Shown: positions 8,102 to 17,912, numbered from the stretch's first letter. The stretch is DNA of 64,000 nt from Marinicellulosiphila megalodicopiae (GCF_045862395.1 NZ_AP023087.1:3348001-3412000), one strand, 5' to 3'. Made by a program: numbers and translations. The notes: generated by a model from the sequence alone, not told the origin.

Positions 8102-8893
8102 TTACGCTTTAATTTGCCTTCCTGTCCACTCAACTAATTCAAGATACGCAATCAATCGACATGGAATACCTTTTGGCATATCTTTTTTGGGCCTACCTGC
8201 AAAGTTCATCAACCCTTTTGCTTGATTGGTTAAAGCATTTGGATCACTTACTTCACTTGCTTTTTTACAACGTTTTTTGATGGAAGTATGTGCTGAGGTT
8301 TCTAATTGTCGGTGCATTTTTGCACGAATAGGATTTAAATCTACATAAGCCATACAACTTAATACCGCCTTCTCATCGAGCAGTGCTTGTGATTTATATC
8401 TGCTCTCCCAAAATCGACCTTTACAGCCATCTTCACTGTTGGCCTGCCTTGCAATTGGCTCATTTATATTTCGCATCAACCAGCCAATTTCAAATAATCG
8501 CTTTCGCCAAATCTCAGCCTTAATCGCAACGGCGTCTAATTCAACTTCACTTAATGGCTCACCTTTAATGAATTTATTAGTTAAAAGTGTGCCTTTATAA
8601 AGACGATGCCAGCGAGTAATTACTTCAAGTACATCCCAGTTTTCAGCTTGTGCTTTATCGATTGCCAATACGATATGATAATGATTACTCATAACCGCAT
8701 AAGCTGCGATATCAATTGCAAAAATGTCGGCTAAAAACATAATTCGATCTTCAATCCATTGGCGTCGGTGATCATAGTTTTTATTGGTTTTAGGATCATT
8801 GCCAATTAACCAGCCAGAGCGGACGACACGGCAATAACAGTGGTAGAAGTTGGTGGCTTCTAAACAAACTTGAGTGCTTCTGGCTTTAGTCAT
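8102..8893 (-). CDS. TnpA-REP transposase, 3' end cut by IS66
   Basis: The 263-residue product is a paralogue of the transposase at 4550-5557. It shares the HUH motif (SNHYHIVL, about residues 68-75) and the signature GRFWESRYKSQALLDEKAVL followed by AYVDLNPIRAKM. The stop codon (8102-8104) lies inside the right end of the IS66 element. Before the insertion the frame continued into 5782-5755 and the protein was 272 residues long. The loss of nine basic C-terminal residues (NKRGKIDRK) leaves the catalytic core whole, so activity may survive. Confidence 0.88.
   Translation of the reverse strand: MTKARSTQVCLEATNFYHCYCRVVRSGWLIGNDPKTNKNYDHRRQWIEDRIMFLADIFAIDIAAYAVMSNHYHIVLAIDKAQAENWDVLEVITRWHRLYKGTLLTNKFIKGEPLSEVELDAVAIKAEIWRKRLFEIGWLMRNINEPIARQANSEDGCKGRFWESRYKSQALLDEKAVLSCMAYVDLNPIRAKMHRQLETSAHTSIKKRCKKASEVSDPNALTNQAKGLMNFAGRPKKDMPKGIPCRLIAYLELVEWTGRQIKA
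8106..8113. repeat. IS66 target-site duplication, right copy
   Basis: GCTTTAAT follows the last base of IS66 (8105) and matches 5783-5790 exactly. On the minus strand it encodes part of the Ile-Lys-Ala just before the new stop codon, which the IS end itself supplies. Confidence 0.93.
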
Positions 8894-8966
8894 TTCGTTA
8901 CCTTTAATTAATTGGTTATTAAAGATAACGATAGACCGAGTTACGTGGATGTCAAATATTACGAAT

Positions 8967-9012
8967 GGGTGTCCTTAGTTGTTACTTAGTTGTTCATTGG
9001 CGTTGGGTGTCC
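8967..9012. repeat. Two GGGTGTCC direct repeats upstream of TnpA-REP gene
   Basis: GGGTGTCC occurs at 8967-8974 and 9005-9012, 38 bp apart, followed by CTT in both copies. A third copy is at 4332-4339, past the 3' end of the first TnpA-REP gene. These octamers flank the paired transposase genes on both sides. They may be transposase recognition or boundary sequences; this is inference from position. Confidence 0.4.
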
Positions 9013-9035
9013 TTTCTTTCCGTTTAGATCTTCTA

Positions 9036-9404
9036 TTAAAATGGCACATCGTACTTACCATGTTCTTCATTCCAATACATTTCTTTATCACCAACTTTAA
9101 CAGACCATTCAGCGCCTATTACAGCCAACCTAATAGATGATATTAAATCGAACCATGTTTCAACAATGTAAATAAAATCATCAATTTCATCAGGAAAATA
9201 TTGAGTTGGTAATTCTATATTACTAAACAGAATACAACCTATTTTTGCATTTTGTTCAATTTCTAAAAAATCTCCTCCTCCATTTTTTAATAAATCAAGG
9301 AACACTTCATTCTTTCTTAATTTTTCAATTAATGAATCAATTTTTTCAGATTCAAGCGCTGATAAATTTTTATTTCTTAAAACCTCTATCGTTAAATAGT
9401 ACAA
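9036..9404 (-). CDS. Small protein, possible second immunity protein
   Basis: This 122-residue acidic, soluble protein matches no family I recognise. The frame opens with TTG at 9404, and there is no ATG near the start. It overlaps the end of the upstream gene (9392-9865) by 13 bp, so it is probably translated by coupling to it. It is the third gene of a unit YD-toxin, 157-aa protein, this protein. Position right behind a polymorphic toxin is the usual place for immunity genes, and a W/Y-rich end (EWSV, MYWNEEHGKYD) would suit a protein that binds a toxin domain. Immunity function is inferred from context only. Confidence 0.5.
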   Translation of the reverse strand: MYYLTIEVLRNKNLSALESEKIDSLIEKLRKNEVFLDLLKNGGGDFLEIEQNAKIGCILFSNIELPTQYFPDEIDDFIYIVETWFDLISSIRLAVIGAEWSVKVGDKEMYWNEEHGKYDVPF

Positions 9405-9865
9405 TTTTCTTCAAACTCCAATATTGCTTCGACAATTTCTTCATATAAATCAAACAATTTTACCAGTATCTCTTTTGCTTCTTCATAATCACTGAATACA
9501 GGGGATCTAGTTCCTCTACTTACTCCGAGTAATTTATTACAAGCAAATGAAAAAGAGGAACCCATATTATATTGTTTATCGTTAATAGAGTGGCTGTGCC
9601 ATTGAGCATGAAAATTCACTTTACCAAAATCGAATAAAATCATTAAAGAAACCAGGCCAGTATTTTTTTTATTATTCAAAATAATGATTTGTTTGTCTTT
9701 TTTATTTGTCCTATTTTTATATCCTAACTCATTTATAATATTTGACAAAATATTAAGATCAGGAACATCCAAACTATTATCGAAATCATTGTGATCATTT
9801 AGGATCGCAATGAATTTTTCATAAAAACTAATTTTTTTAAATAATTCTAAATAATTATTATTCAT
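9392..9865 (-). CDS. Putative immunity protein for the 2,663-aa YD-repeat toxin
   Basis: This 157-residue soluble protein starts 9 bases after the toxin stop codon, with a GAGAG ribosome site in between. It has no signal peptide or membrane segment. Helical ends flank a central beta region containing FDFGKVNFHAQWHSHSIND. I recognise no family, but gene order (toxin, then a small gene in tight linkage) is the hallmark of Rhs/CDI-type toxin-immunity pairs. It would act in the cytoplasm by binding the toxin tip. Its start, ATG at 9865, is well supported by the ribosome site. Confidence 0.65.
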   Translation of the reverse strand: MNNNYLELFKKISFYEKFIAILNDHNDFDNSLDVPDLNILSNIINELGYKNRTNKKDKQIIILNNKKNTGLVSLMILFDFGKVNFHAQWHSHSINDKQYNMGSSFSFACNKLLGVSRGTRSPVFSDYEEAKEILVKLFDLYEEIVEAILEFEENCTI

Positions 9866-9874
9866 AATTCTCTC

Positions 9875-12800
9875 TTAATTTTCAGGCGCAAACTTAAGTT
9901 CAATGCCATATTCAGATGCTATTTTAATATATTCATCAATATTTTGTAATTTTAAATTAATATCTGGTAATTCTAAATACATTTGCCCTTCTAGTTTATC
10001 CACTCCTTTTACCAACCCTTTATCTTGATATTTAGTTGAATTAATAATTGTACCAGGAGCGTATTTTTTGTTCATTTCAGCCAAGTATGTTCTATACGTT
10101 TTAATTGAAATATCCCCTAAATTTGTTGCTTTTCGTGAAACAATTGCTTCACCTGGTGTATAGGAATCAAGACGCTTTCCATTTGCTAAATGAATTTCAT
10201 TATATGGATACCATTCTTCGTTTACAGCTTTTTTATTAAAAGCATTTCCTCTAGCCATTGGCGAATCATTCAACCAATAATTGCGAACTTCTAACCAATC
10301 TTCTCTAGTTCTTGGAATTTTATCATCTTTTATTTTGCGTTGCTGATATTTAATATAATCTGCTTCTAGATCGGCATCTTTGAACAAATTATCTTTATTT
10401 AAAACATTATTCTTATTATCAAGCTTAAATGGTATTACCAATGGGTTAGAATAAACAGTGCTCCCGTCCAATTTACTACCATCAAAGGTAATATCAATAT
10501 TATTAAGATAATCATACCCCCCCTTAATAGAAGAAGGACTCAACATTCGAATCTTACTCAACGCCCCTACACCACCAAGCAATAATGATCCTGGCTCAGC
10601 TGCATCATAACCAGCCTGAGCATACTCACCATTTTTTAAATGCTCAAGGGTTGAAGTACTATCATTCCATAAAGAATTCCCCATGGATTTAATATCATCC
10701 CAGTCCATCATAAATAAATCTACAGCACTATTTTTAGCAACTGTTAGCAATTCTAGAGGGTCATTTTTCAAAGTGCCCATAAATTGATGGGCTGGTACAC
10801 CGATTAATTTTTCGCCAAAAGAAAGCCCGAAAGTACCCGCTTTTTGTGCCATATTAAAATCTTCACCATCACGTCTGATCGATTCATTAATATAGAAAGT
10901 AGTAGCATCTTCACCGATTCCATCCCAAGTGTCAGTCGTGCTATTTTCTGAAAGAATTTTAGAAATTGAATAAGCGTGAGCTTCATAATTAACCGCCCTC
11001 ATATCCAACCCAAGTTCACCAGCTTTATTTGCAAAAAGATTTAAATAAGACTCAAATATCAATTCTCTTTTTTCTTGTCTTTCTCTAGCATTGCCTGGCA
11101 CTTCACGGTCATTAAAGTTCAATACAGTTGCACCACTACCAAACAAATTTTTATCAAATAACCCTAAAGAATCTTTGAATTTATATTGAGAGAACCCATC
11201 TGCAAGATCAGAAGCTGCACCGTCAATATATCCATCGGACAAATCTTCAAATATTGGACCAATCGCATTAGTCATTAAAACTGAGTATGCTTCATTAAAC
11301 TGCTCTTCTGATAAATTAAACTCAGGTTTACTAGCCCATTTTAACCATGTACTTATTTCTTCCAATTGAACTGTTTTAGGTTGTATATTGCTAGGGTCAG
11401 GAGCTGCGTCAAAATCAACATAGCCTTCTTCATCATTGTAATATTCAAAATTATAATCTCGGTCAAAATGAAGTTTTAATGTGTGGATAACATCAAGGGG
11501 GTTGATAGTATTTTCTGTTGCAGAAACCGTGCTAGGCGCAGTGACATTAGGTATTTCAGTAGATGATTCAATTACATTACTAGCACTGTTAGATGAATTT
11601 CCACTACCAATTACTTTTAATCTTTCGGCATCATAATTAGTATTGAAATTAACATTTTCTAATTGATTATTTGCTATTATTTGCTGTTGAGAAGCATACT
11701 TACCCTCAGCATTAGCCTGCTCACTAGCCAAATACTCAGCATTAAAATCTTGATTAAATGCATACCCTAAAGAAGAACCTGACTTGCCATCATATTGACC
11801 ATCTTTTATTCGATTTTTAATACTGGTTTGTTCATGCTTATTTAAATTATTGTCTTTCGCGTATTGATTTGCAGCAAGCTGCGCATCATAACGACCTCTA
11901 TTCTGAGCCCTACGATCATCAATAACACCATTTAAACTGTTACCCCCAATTTCTAAATTATTAATCCCATTCCCAAGCACCGTACCAAACTGATTACCGG
12001 CATAGTTCTTAAAGAAATCAAACGCAGCGTCTTCATCCGCACCTGATGCTGCCCCAGCAAATATGCCCGCTGCGGTAGTTCTAGCAAATGCACCACCTAA
12101 CTGCTGGCCAAAGCTTGCCTCACCACCAGCTGGATTGTCTTTCACTTTATGATCCAAGAACGCGGTAAACGTACCACCAATGGCTTCAATCCAATCTGCT
12201 GAACTTAATTCTTCATCATCTTCCAAGCGAATGGCAGTTTCAGCTAACTGAACCCAAGGCGTGATATAAGACTGTGCAGTATTAATCGCTTCAATGGTTT
12301 CTGCGCTTGCGCCAGCGGCTGATCCAATTACATCAACTGCACCGGCAGCTACTGCACCTAAAATAGGGGTCCAGTTATCAATTTCACCGGTTTCAGGGTT
12401 TTTATTTTGTCTAACTTGGTCATAGACTTTTACAGAATGTTTTAATGCTTTAAATAAATTAGCAATGTCTTTCGTGGTTTCAGCCGCTTTCGCTAATTCT
12501 CCAAAACCAGCTGCTGCCCCCGCATAGGCACCTGAAATCGCATCTTCTTTAACCTGCTCCCAAAAATCTTCGCCACCTTCTGGTAATTTACCAGTGAGAA
12601 TCAATGAGGTTGCCGTTTGCTTTAGAATACTGGCACCCGCTGCTATTACAGCACCAGCAATAGCTGATACCGCTACCGTTGCCACTACGCCTAATAAACT
12701 AGTTCCAAACGCACCAGCAGCAAGGGCCGCCGCCCCACCCGTTAAGGCAGTCGCCACCACCACAATCGCAATAACAGCCACCACTGCCATCACTTGCTGA

Positions 12801-15800
12801 CACTTAGATGGCTTAGGCGGTACCTGGTCTAAACCAGGCGTGGTACTGCCAACAATTTCAGATTCTGAATATTGTTTGTGAGTTTCACTATCAATTTTAA
12901 CGCTTTCAATAGATTGCGGAATCTCAATAGTTTGACCCGCCACCAAGGTACTGTTGGCATCTAACCCGTTTGCTTGAGCGATCACAAACCAAAGGTTTGC
13001 GTTGCCCAGCATATTGGCAGCAACTTGTTGTAAGGTTTCGCCGCCTTGTGCGGTGTAACTGCCAATACCTGCGGTTGGATTCAGTTCACCAGGGGTTTGT
13101 ACTAGGCGGAATGAACCTGTGCCTAATTCAACAGTAACAGCACCTTCTTTATCACCATCATCATTGATTACAAACTCTTTTTTACCTAATTGGTTGCCAT
13201 TGGCGTAAAAATATTCACCGTGTGCGCCGCCAGGGCCTGCTTTAGGCTCTTTACCACCTACTGAACCACCTGAAATCGTTCTTCTTAAAATTTGACCTTC
13301 TGTGTTATAGATGAAGTTTTTAGTTGTGGCTGCGGTATCGCCACTTGCATCTACCTCTACTTTTGTTAAATTTCCGTTTGCATCATAGGTATATGATGAG
13401 TCAGTTGCTTTCACATGTTTCATGTTACTGGAGTTTGTGGTTTCGGATGTTTTATTGCCTAAACGGTTGAATCTAATATTGGTGTAATAATTTAAGTCTT
13501 TACCATCGGTGATTGTATTTTTGGTAGATCGACCTTTATTGTCCAACGTCATTGTGGTGGTTTGCGTTTTTGTGTCGTCTCGTTCATCACCGCTTAATCC
13601 GCGTCTATCGAAAGAAGTGGTTTGCCACTTTTGATTATCGCTTGTATAAGATGACTCTTGTCTAAACTCAACCGAGCTTCCTTTTTTCTCTTCGTATTTG
13701 TCTAGATTACCTCTTGCATCATAATCCCATGAAGCAGTCCAGCCACTCCAAGATGCACTTTGAATTAACCCATTTGAACGATAGTAGTAGGTTTTCGTTG
13801 TAGTATGCTCGCTGTCAGAGGTCCTGTCTCGAGAGGTTTTAACTTGACCATTATCGTAGTAGGTATACTCAATAATTGGTGCTGGATCGCCTTTTTCGTA
13901 AATGGCTGATAATTGCCCTTTGTTATTATAAATATACGTTTCTTGATCCACTAAATTGCTTAATGAAGTTGCGTAAGTTTTAACGGATTGAAGTTTGTTG
14001 GCGTCGTCATATTCCCATTTCACAATATGATGATCACTTGTGCTGTCACCACTCACTCCAAAACCAGCAATATTTAATTGAACTAAATTACCACGTTCAT
14101 CATGAGAATAAGTTAACTGTTGGCTTAAATTACTTGCGGTGACTAATTCGGTTGCTCGGTTGCCATCTACATCATATGTATATTCAGTCGATTTAATCAC
14201 GATCGTATCGGACACTCGAATTAGGCGACCTAAGTCATCATAGGCTTTTGTAATATTTGTGTCTGGGCTATTAGAAGAACCGGTGTATTCACGAGTCACG
14301 CGTCCAAAATCATCATATTCAAAGGTTTTGACTGCTCCGATCTCATTGGTTTGGGTTAGAATTCGACCAAACTCTCCATAAGTGGTTGCAGTGGTATAAC
14401 CCATTTCATCGGTTGTGGATATTTCGTTACCAAGGATATCGTATGCAGTCGTAGTGGTGATGTTTTTTGCAGCAACGTCATTGTATTCACTTCTGCTTAT
14501 TTTAGTGTGTACCACTTGACCAGCTTTATTAAATACTTGGGTTCTTAGTACCCCCTCTTCGTAAGTAATACCCACTTGATTGCCACGACTATCTAAATTG
14601 AAGCTTGTTGTGATTGCATCACTACCTGTACCTTTAGTGATACTGGTTTGTTGGTCGGCTTGGTTGTATGCATAAGAAATATTTTGCTCAGTACTAGCAT
14701 CTTCTTCAGCAGATGATGCTGCATTAGAATACTGAACGGTCACACGTCCGAAATTATCAACATCGTAGTGTTTATATACATTTGCACTTAACGTTTGATC
14801 ACTATTAATTAAATATTCATGGGTTACCGTACCTGAAGCATCGTACACTTTTGCTGTGCCTACGCCTTCACCACCAGTTCCTTCAGTTGTACTTTCACCG
14901 GTACTTGCCTCAACCCCAGATCCAACACCATTTAACTTCACCACTTCACGTGAATGAATGTCTAACAATATTCGATCAGTGATGCCTTGGTTTTCTCCAC
15001 CACCGTCAAAACGTAATGTACTGGATGTTTCTACGTTGAATACGTTGTATTCATATTCTCGATATGATCCATTGCCATAATGCTCAAGCACTAAGTTGTT
15101 TACTGCATCGTATTCATTTCTAATAATGGATTGAACGGTGCTAGCGGATGAGCCTTCAAATAATGCGCCATAAGTAACAGCGGTATTAAACTGAGCCGTC
15201 ATATTGCCTTTACTGTCATATTGCGAGTACATAACAATATCGTCAGCGGTTGTGCTTGCGTCCCCTACTTGCGTGGTTTGAATGGCATTACCGTATGCAT
15301 CATTTTTGAATGTACGCCAAATGCCATCGTTTTCGTTTGTGCCAATTAAATTACCACTGTCATCGTAATCGTAGTTGGTGAAATAGCCTGTGCCATCGCC
15401 TGTAATGATTTCAATGATTGATTGGCCAGAAATTGCAATGCTTGAATTAAAGTGGGAAGAACCTAATTGAATGACTTCGTTTGATCTAAAGCCTGTTTCA
15501 AAACTGTAATTACCATTAGAGTCAGAAATACTTGAATTTAATAAAACTTCATCCACTACAAAACTTTTTTGAGTATAAGTTTCAATTTCTTGTTCAGTTA
15601 AGTTAACTGAATAATCTAAAACATTGATTAAAACTTCTTTGCCTTGCGTGGAGGTAAAATACAGTTTGTATTGTTTATTTGAATTTAACGATTCAAAATG
15701 TGTGATGGTTGCAACGTTATCATCACTAGAGGCAATATCTTCCCAGCTTTGATCGTTATTGTCTCTTGATGCTAAATGCAGATTACCTGAGCCTAGTAAT

Positions 15801-17866
15801 GCTATTTCTTCAGCACTTAAATTGACTGTAAATGTAATGTCTTCACCAATTTTAGCGCCTTTATCTTCTGCTAACTCTTCGTCATTATTTTCATAAACGG
15901 CTATGCCTTCAACAGTAAACTCACTTTCATTTGATAGATAATTACCAATGTACATATCTATTGGTTTATCTTCATAGTTTTGAATTAAATCTAAAGTAGC
16001 ATAATTACCTTCAGTCACTTTTTCTTCAAGTAATTTGGACGCATAATTAATCAATACACTTTGAGTATCGTTTGGTTTTTCTATGACAACATTATTAACT
16101 TCATAGCCCGTTGATGTGACATCAAAATTATGAACAATAATGTCGCTCCAATTTTCATCCACTGCAATTGTTTCCACATCACCTTGGAAAACGGCAAATT
16201 TAATGACTAGCTTGCCATCAAGTGGCGTTTCAATATCCTCTAATGTAAATTCATATTCTTCGATATCAGATTCAATTGGTCGAACATGCTGCTCATCACC
16301 AATGTAGAATTTAATATGCGACGTGCCTTCAGGAATATACTCTGGAGAAATTGAGAACGTGTAATCGCCATTTTCAACATTAGCTTTTATATCATCAACG
16401 TTTACAGTTGTTTCAACTAATGAATTGGGATCAAGTACGTACCCTTGTTCCAAATCAATGACATAACCTGTCAATCTATCGACAACTTGGTTTGTGTCGC
16501 CTAGTTGAGTATAGCGACCTTCAACATTGCTAGCTTCATATACAGACTCATACTCGGCAGCACCTTCAACTCCGAACTTGCTATATGGATTGTAATCAAA
16601 TTCTATTTCGACTAAATGATCTACTTCTCTTGAGTAGTTATCATCCCCTAGGTAAACAGGATCAAAATCATCAATAAAATCTAGTAAATCTTGTGGCGCT
16701 AGAATATGACCATTCTCATAAGAATAGCCACTTTCCATCTGTTCTCTTGTGAATTCGATGTCTCCCGAAACTTGCATCAATGGCGTTTGTGTTTCTAATC
16801 GAATTGTTTTACTAAATACTTGTGAATCAATTATCCAACTTAATTGATAAGAACCTGATAGCTGAGCAATATCTTGGATGATTTCACTTGTGAATGTCAG
16901 ACCGTTTTTTTCAAAAGAATAGATTTGATTACCAATAGTTAATTCAACTGACTCAACAGGAGCATTGAAGTCAAAGTTTAATCGAGCGTCATCTGAATTA
17001 ACCGCAGACCATGATTGTGTGGTTGGTTGCGGAACATGGTAAACCGTATTTTGGAATGAAGAGCGCTTATGATTACCCTCATCAACCGCAACTAAGTGAA
17101 CATAGTACGTTTCACCTGGAATGGCATCTTGATAAGTATAACTCGTTGATGTACCTGCTAAATTAATGATTTCTAATGGATTTAAATCATTCAGTTCTTC
17201 AATAGTTGTATCTTCATTAGCGTTTAAGTTAGTTGTAGATATATACAGTTTCCAACTCGTTACATCGCTGTAGTCGTCTTCTTTTTCAGTTAATGCCCAA
17301 TCTATACTTAATCCTTCTAGGGAAGAATTTATTTGATTAAAGTCAATTGAGAAATTTAATTTACTAACGGTTTGACCAGTAAATGCTGAGACTACATTGC
17401 CTCTTGCATCAATCTCTTTAACCGTTTCAGAACCATTAGGCTCTTTTGATCGAACAATGTCTCCATTACCGTTATGTGCCCAGTATGTATTATAACTAAG
17501 CTCTTCGACGTTAACTCCATATGTTGTTAACCCTTCATATAATTCGCTTATGGAAGTGAATTCATTCATACCTTCCCAAGTTTTATTACCAATTTCGTCG
17601 AAACCATAACTAGTTCGAATGTCTTCACCGCCAACTGCTGTATAAACATCTTCAGCACCATTAACACCTTCGGTAATGGTATCTTTACCTCCCATAACTA
17701 AGGTTTTTTGATCGGCACGGTTATGGGCGTTAAACGATATAAGCTCCAGTTTATCTTTTGTGCCATTCATTGTAATGGCTATCAAAGTGTCTAATGAATC
17801 TTGACCCAATACTCCACGCCACCAATTTCGCCCCATATATAGGTAATAGAATTTAATGATATTCAT
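9875..17866 (-). CDS. YD-repeat (Rhs-type) polymorphic toxin, 5'-truncated paralogue of the giant protein
   Basis: The 2,663-residue product is homologous to about the last third of the 7,319-residue protein at 23732-45691. In order it shows: a short atypical N-terminus; a YWAHNGNGDI YD-like segment (about 130-165); a fibronectin-III-like region with ISTTNLN and ETYYVHLVAVD (about 200-275); strand-rich modules; a YD-repeat block (about 820-1540); a LysM domain (about 1598-1654, SYTAQGGETLQQVAANMLG); a Gly/Ala/Val hydrophobic stretch (about 1683-1750); helical regions; and a unique toxin tip (about 2490-2663) with GNAFNKKA, RLDSY and AIVSRKA motifs. The tip could be a restriction-endonuclease-fold nuclease; this is a guess. 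There is no Hint domain, unlike the giant. The N-terminus lacks the VNAAKGNL-type Rhs start, so the gene looks like a 5'-truncated duplicate. Only 46 bp separate it from the divergent gene at 17913. Confidence 0.88.
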   Translation of the reverse strand: MNIIKFYYLYMGRNWWRGVLGQDSLDTLIAITMNGTKDKLELISFNAHNRADQKTLVMGGKDTITEGVNGAEDVYTAVGGEDIRTSYGFDEIGNKTWEGMNEFTSISELYEGLTTYGVNVEELSYNTYWAHNGNGDIVRSKEPNGSETVKEIDARGNVVSAFTGQTVSKLNFSIDFNQINSSLEGLSIDWALTEKEDDYSDVTSWKLYISTTNLNANEDTTIEELNDLNPLEIINLAGTSTSYTYQDAIPGETYYVHLVAVDEGNHKRSSFQNTVYHVPQPTTQSWSAVNSDDARLNFDFNAPVESVELTIGNQIYSFEKNGLTFTSEIIQDIAQLSGSYQLSWIIDSQVFSKTIRLETQTPLMQVSGDIEFTREQMESGYSYENGHILAPQDLLDFIDDFDPVYLGDDNYSREVDHLVEIEFDYNPYSKFGVEGAAEYESVYEASNVEGRYTQLGDTNQVVDRLTGYVIDLEQGYVLDPNSLVETTVNVDDIKANVENGDYTFSISPEYIPEGTSHIKFYIGDEQHVRPIESDIEEYEFTLEDIETPLDGKLVIKFAVFQGDVETIAVDENWSDIIVHNFDVTSTGYEVNNVVIEKPNDTQSVLINYASKLLEEKVTEGNYATLDLIQNYEDKPIDMYIGNYLSNESEFTVEGIAVYENNDEELAEDKGAKIGEDITFTVNLSAEEIALLGSGNLHLASRDNNDQSWEDIASSDDNVATITHFESLNSNKQYKLYFTSTQGKEVLINVLDYSVNLTEQEIETYTQKSFVVDEVLLNSSISDSNGNYSFETGFRSNEVIQLGSSHFNSSIAISGQSIIEIITGDGTGYFTNYDYDDSGNLIGTNENDGIWRTFKNDAYGNAIQTTQVGDASTTADDIVMYSQYDSKGNMTAQFNTAVTYGALFEGSSASTVQSIIRNEYDAVNNLVLEHYGNGSYREYEYNVFNVETSSTLRFDGGGENQGITDRILLDIHSREVVKLNGVGSGVEASTGESTTEGTGGEGVGTAKVYDASGTVTHEYLINSDQTLSANVYKHYDVDNFGRVTVQYSNAASSAEEDASTEQNISYAYNQADQQTSITKGTGSDAITTSFNLDSRGNQVGITYEEGVLRTQVFNKAGQVVHTKISRSEYNDVAAKNITTTTAYDILGNEISTTDEMGYTTATTYGEFGRILTQTNEIGAVKTFEYDDFGRVTREYTGSSNSPDTNITKAYDDLGRLIRVSDTIVIKSTEYTYDVDGNRATELVTASNLSQQLTYSHDERGNLVQLNIAGFGVSGDSTSDHHIVKWEYDDANKLQSVKTYATSLSNLVDQETYIYNNKGQLSAIYEKGDPAPIIEYTYYDNGQVKTSRDRTSDSEHTTTKTYYYRSNGLIQSASWSGWTASWDYDARGNLDKYEEKKGSSVEFRQESSYTSDNQKWQTTSFDRRGLSGDERDDTKTQTTTMTLDNKGRSTKNTITDGKDLNYYTNIRFNRLGNKTSETTNSSNMKHVKATDSSYTYDANGNLTKVEVDASGDTAATTKNFIYNTEGQILRRTISGGSVGGKEPKAGPGGAHGEYFYANGNQLGKKEFVINDDGDKEGAVTVELGTGSFRLVQTPGELNPTAGIGSYTAQGGETLQQVAANMLGNANLWFVIAQANGLDANSTLVAGQTIEIPQSIESVKIDSETHKQYSESEIVGSTTPGLDQVPPKPSKCQQVMAVVAVIAIVVVATALTGGAAALAAGAFGTSLLGVVATVAVSAIAGAVIAAGASILKQTATSLILTGKLPEGGEDFWEQVKEDAISGAYAGAAAGFGELAKAAETTKDIANLFKALKHSVKVYDQVRQNKNPETGEIDNWTPILGAVAAGAVDVIGSAAGASAETIEAINTAQSYITPWVQLAETAIRLEDDEELSSADWIEAIGGTFTAFLDHKVKDNPAGGEASFGQQLGGAFARTTAAGIFAGAASGADEDAAFDFFKNYAGNQFGTVLGNGINNLEIGGNSLNGVIDDRRAQNRGRYDAQLAANQYAKDNNLNKHEQTSIKNRIKDGQYDGKSGSSLGYAFNQDFNAEYLASEQANAEGKYASQQQIIANNQLENVNFNTNYDAERLKVIGSGNSSNSASNVIESSTEIPNVTAPSTVSATENTINPLDVIHTLKLHFDRDYNFEYYNDEEGYVDFDAAPDPSNIQPKTVQLEEISTWLKWASKPEFNLSEEQFNEAYSVLMTNAIGPIFEDLSDGYIDGAASDLADGFSQYKFKDSLGLFDKNLFGSGATVLNFNDREVPGNARERQEKRELIFESYLNLFANKAGELGLDMRAVNYEAHAYSISKILSENSTTDTWDGIGEDATTFYINESIRRDGEDFNMAQKAGTFGLSFGEKLIGVPAHQFMGTLKNDPLELLTVAKNSAVDLFMMDWDDIKSMGNSLWNDSTSTLEHLKNGEYAQAGYDAAEPGSLLLGGVGALSKIRMLSPSSIKGGYDYLNNIDITFDGSKLDGSTVYSNPLVIPFKLDNKNNVLNKDNLFKDADLEADYIKYQQRKIKDDKIPRTREDWLEVRNYWLNDSPMARGNAFNKKAVNEEWYPYNEIHLANGKRLDSYTPGEAIVSRKATNLGDISIKTYRTYLAEMNKKYAPGTIINSTKYQDKGLVKGVDKLEGQMYLELPDINLKLQNIDEYIKIASEYGIELKFAPEN

Positions 17867-17912
17867 TATTTTCTACGTTATTATTACCTTTTAATTAAAA
17901 CAGGGCTGTCCA

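Larger units (their letters stand above)
5791..8105 (+). mobile_element. IS66-family insertion sequence, complete
   Basis: This 2,315-bp element contains tnpA, tnpB and tnpC in the usual order and orientation. Its terminal inverted repeats are GTAAACGCTGAACGAA on the left (5791-5806) and, read inward from the right end, GTAAGCGCAGAACGAA (8105-8090), 14 of 16 matching. It is flanked by a perfect 8-bp direct repeat, GCTTTAAT, at 5783-5790 and 8106-8113, the target-duplication length typical of IS66. All three genes look intact and the duplication is perfect, so the insertion is probably recent. Confidence 0.95.

Noticed and set aside
12594..12800. Ala/Thr-rich plus-strand frame of 68 codons
   Set aside because: It is the complement of the Gly/Ala/Val hydrophobic segment of the YD toxin. 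A similar antisense frame occurs at the homologous place in the giant gene (26661-26909), which confirms it is a by-product.
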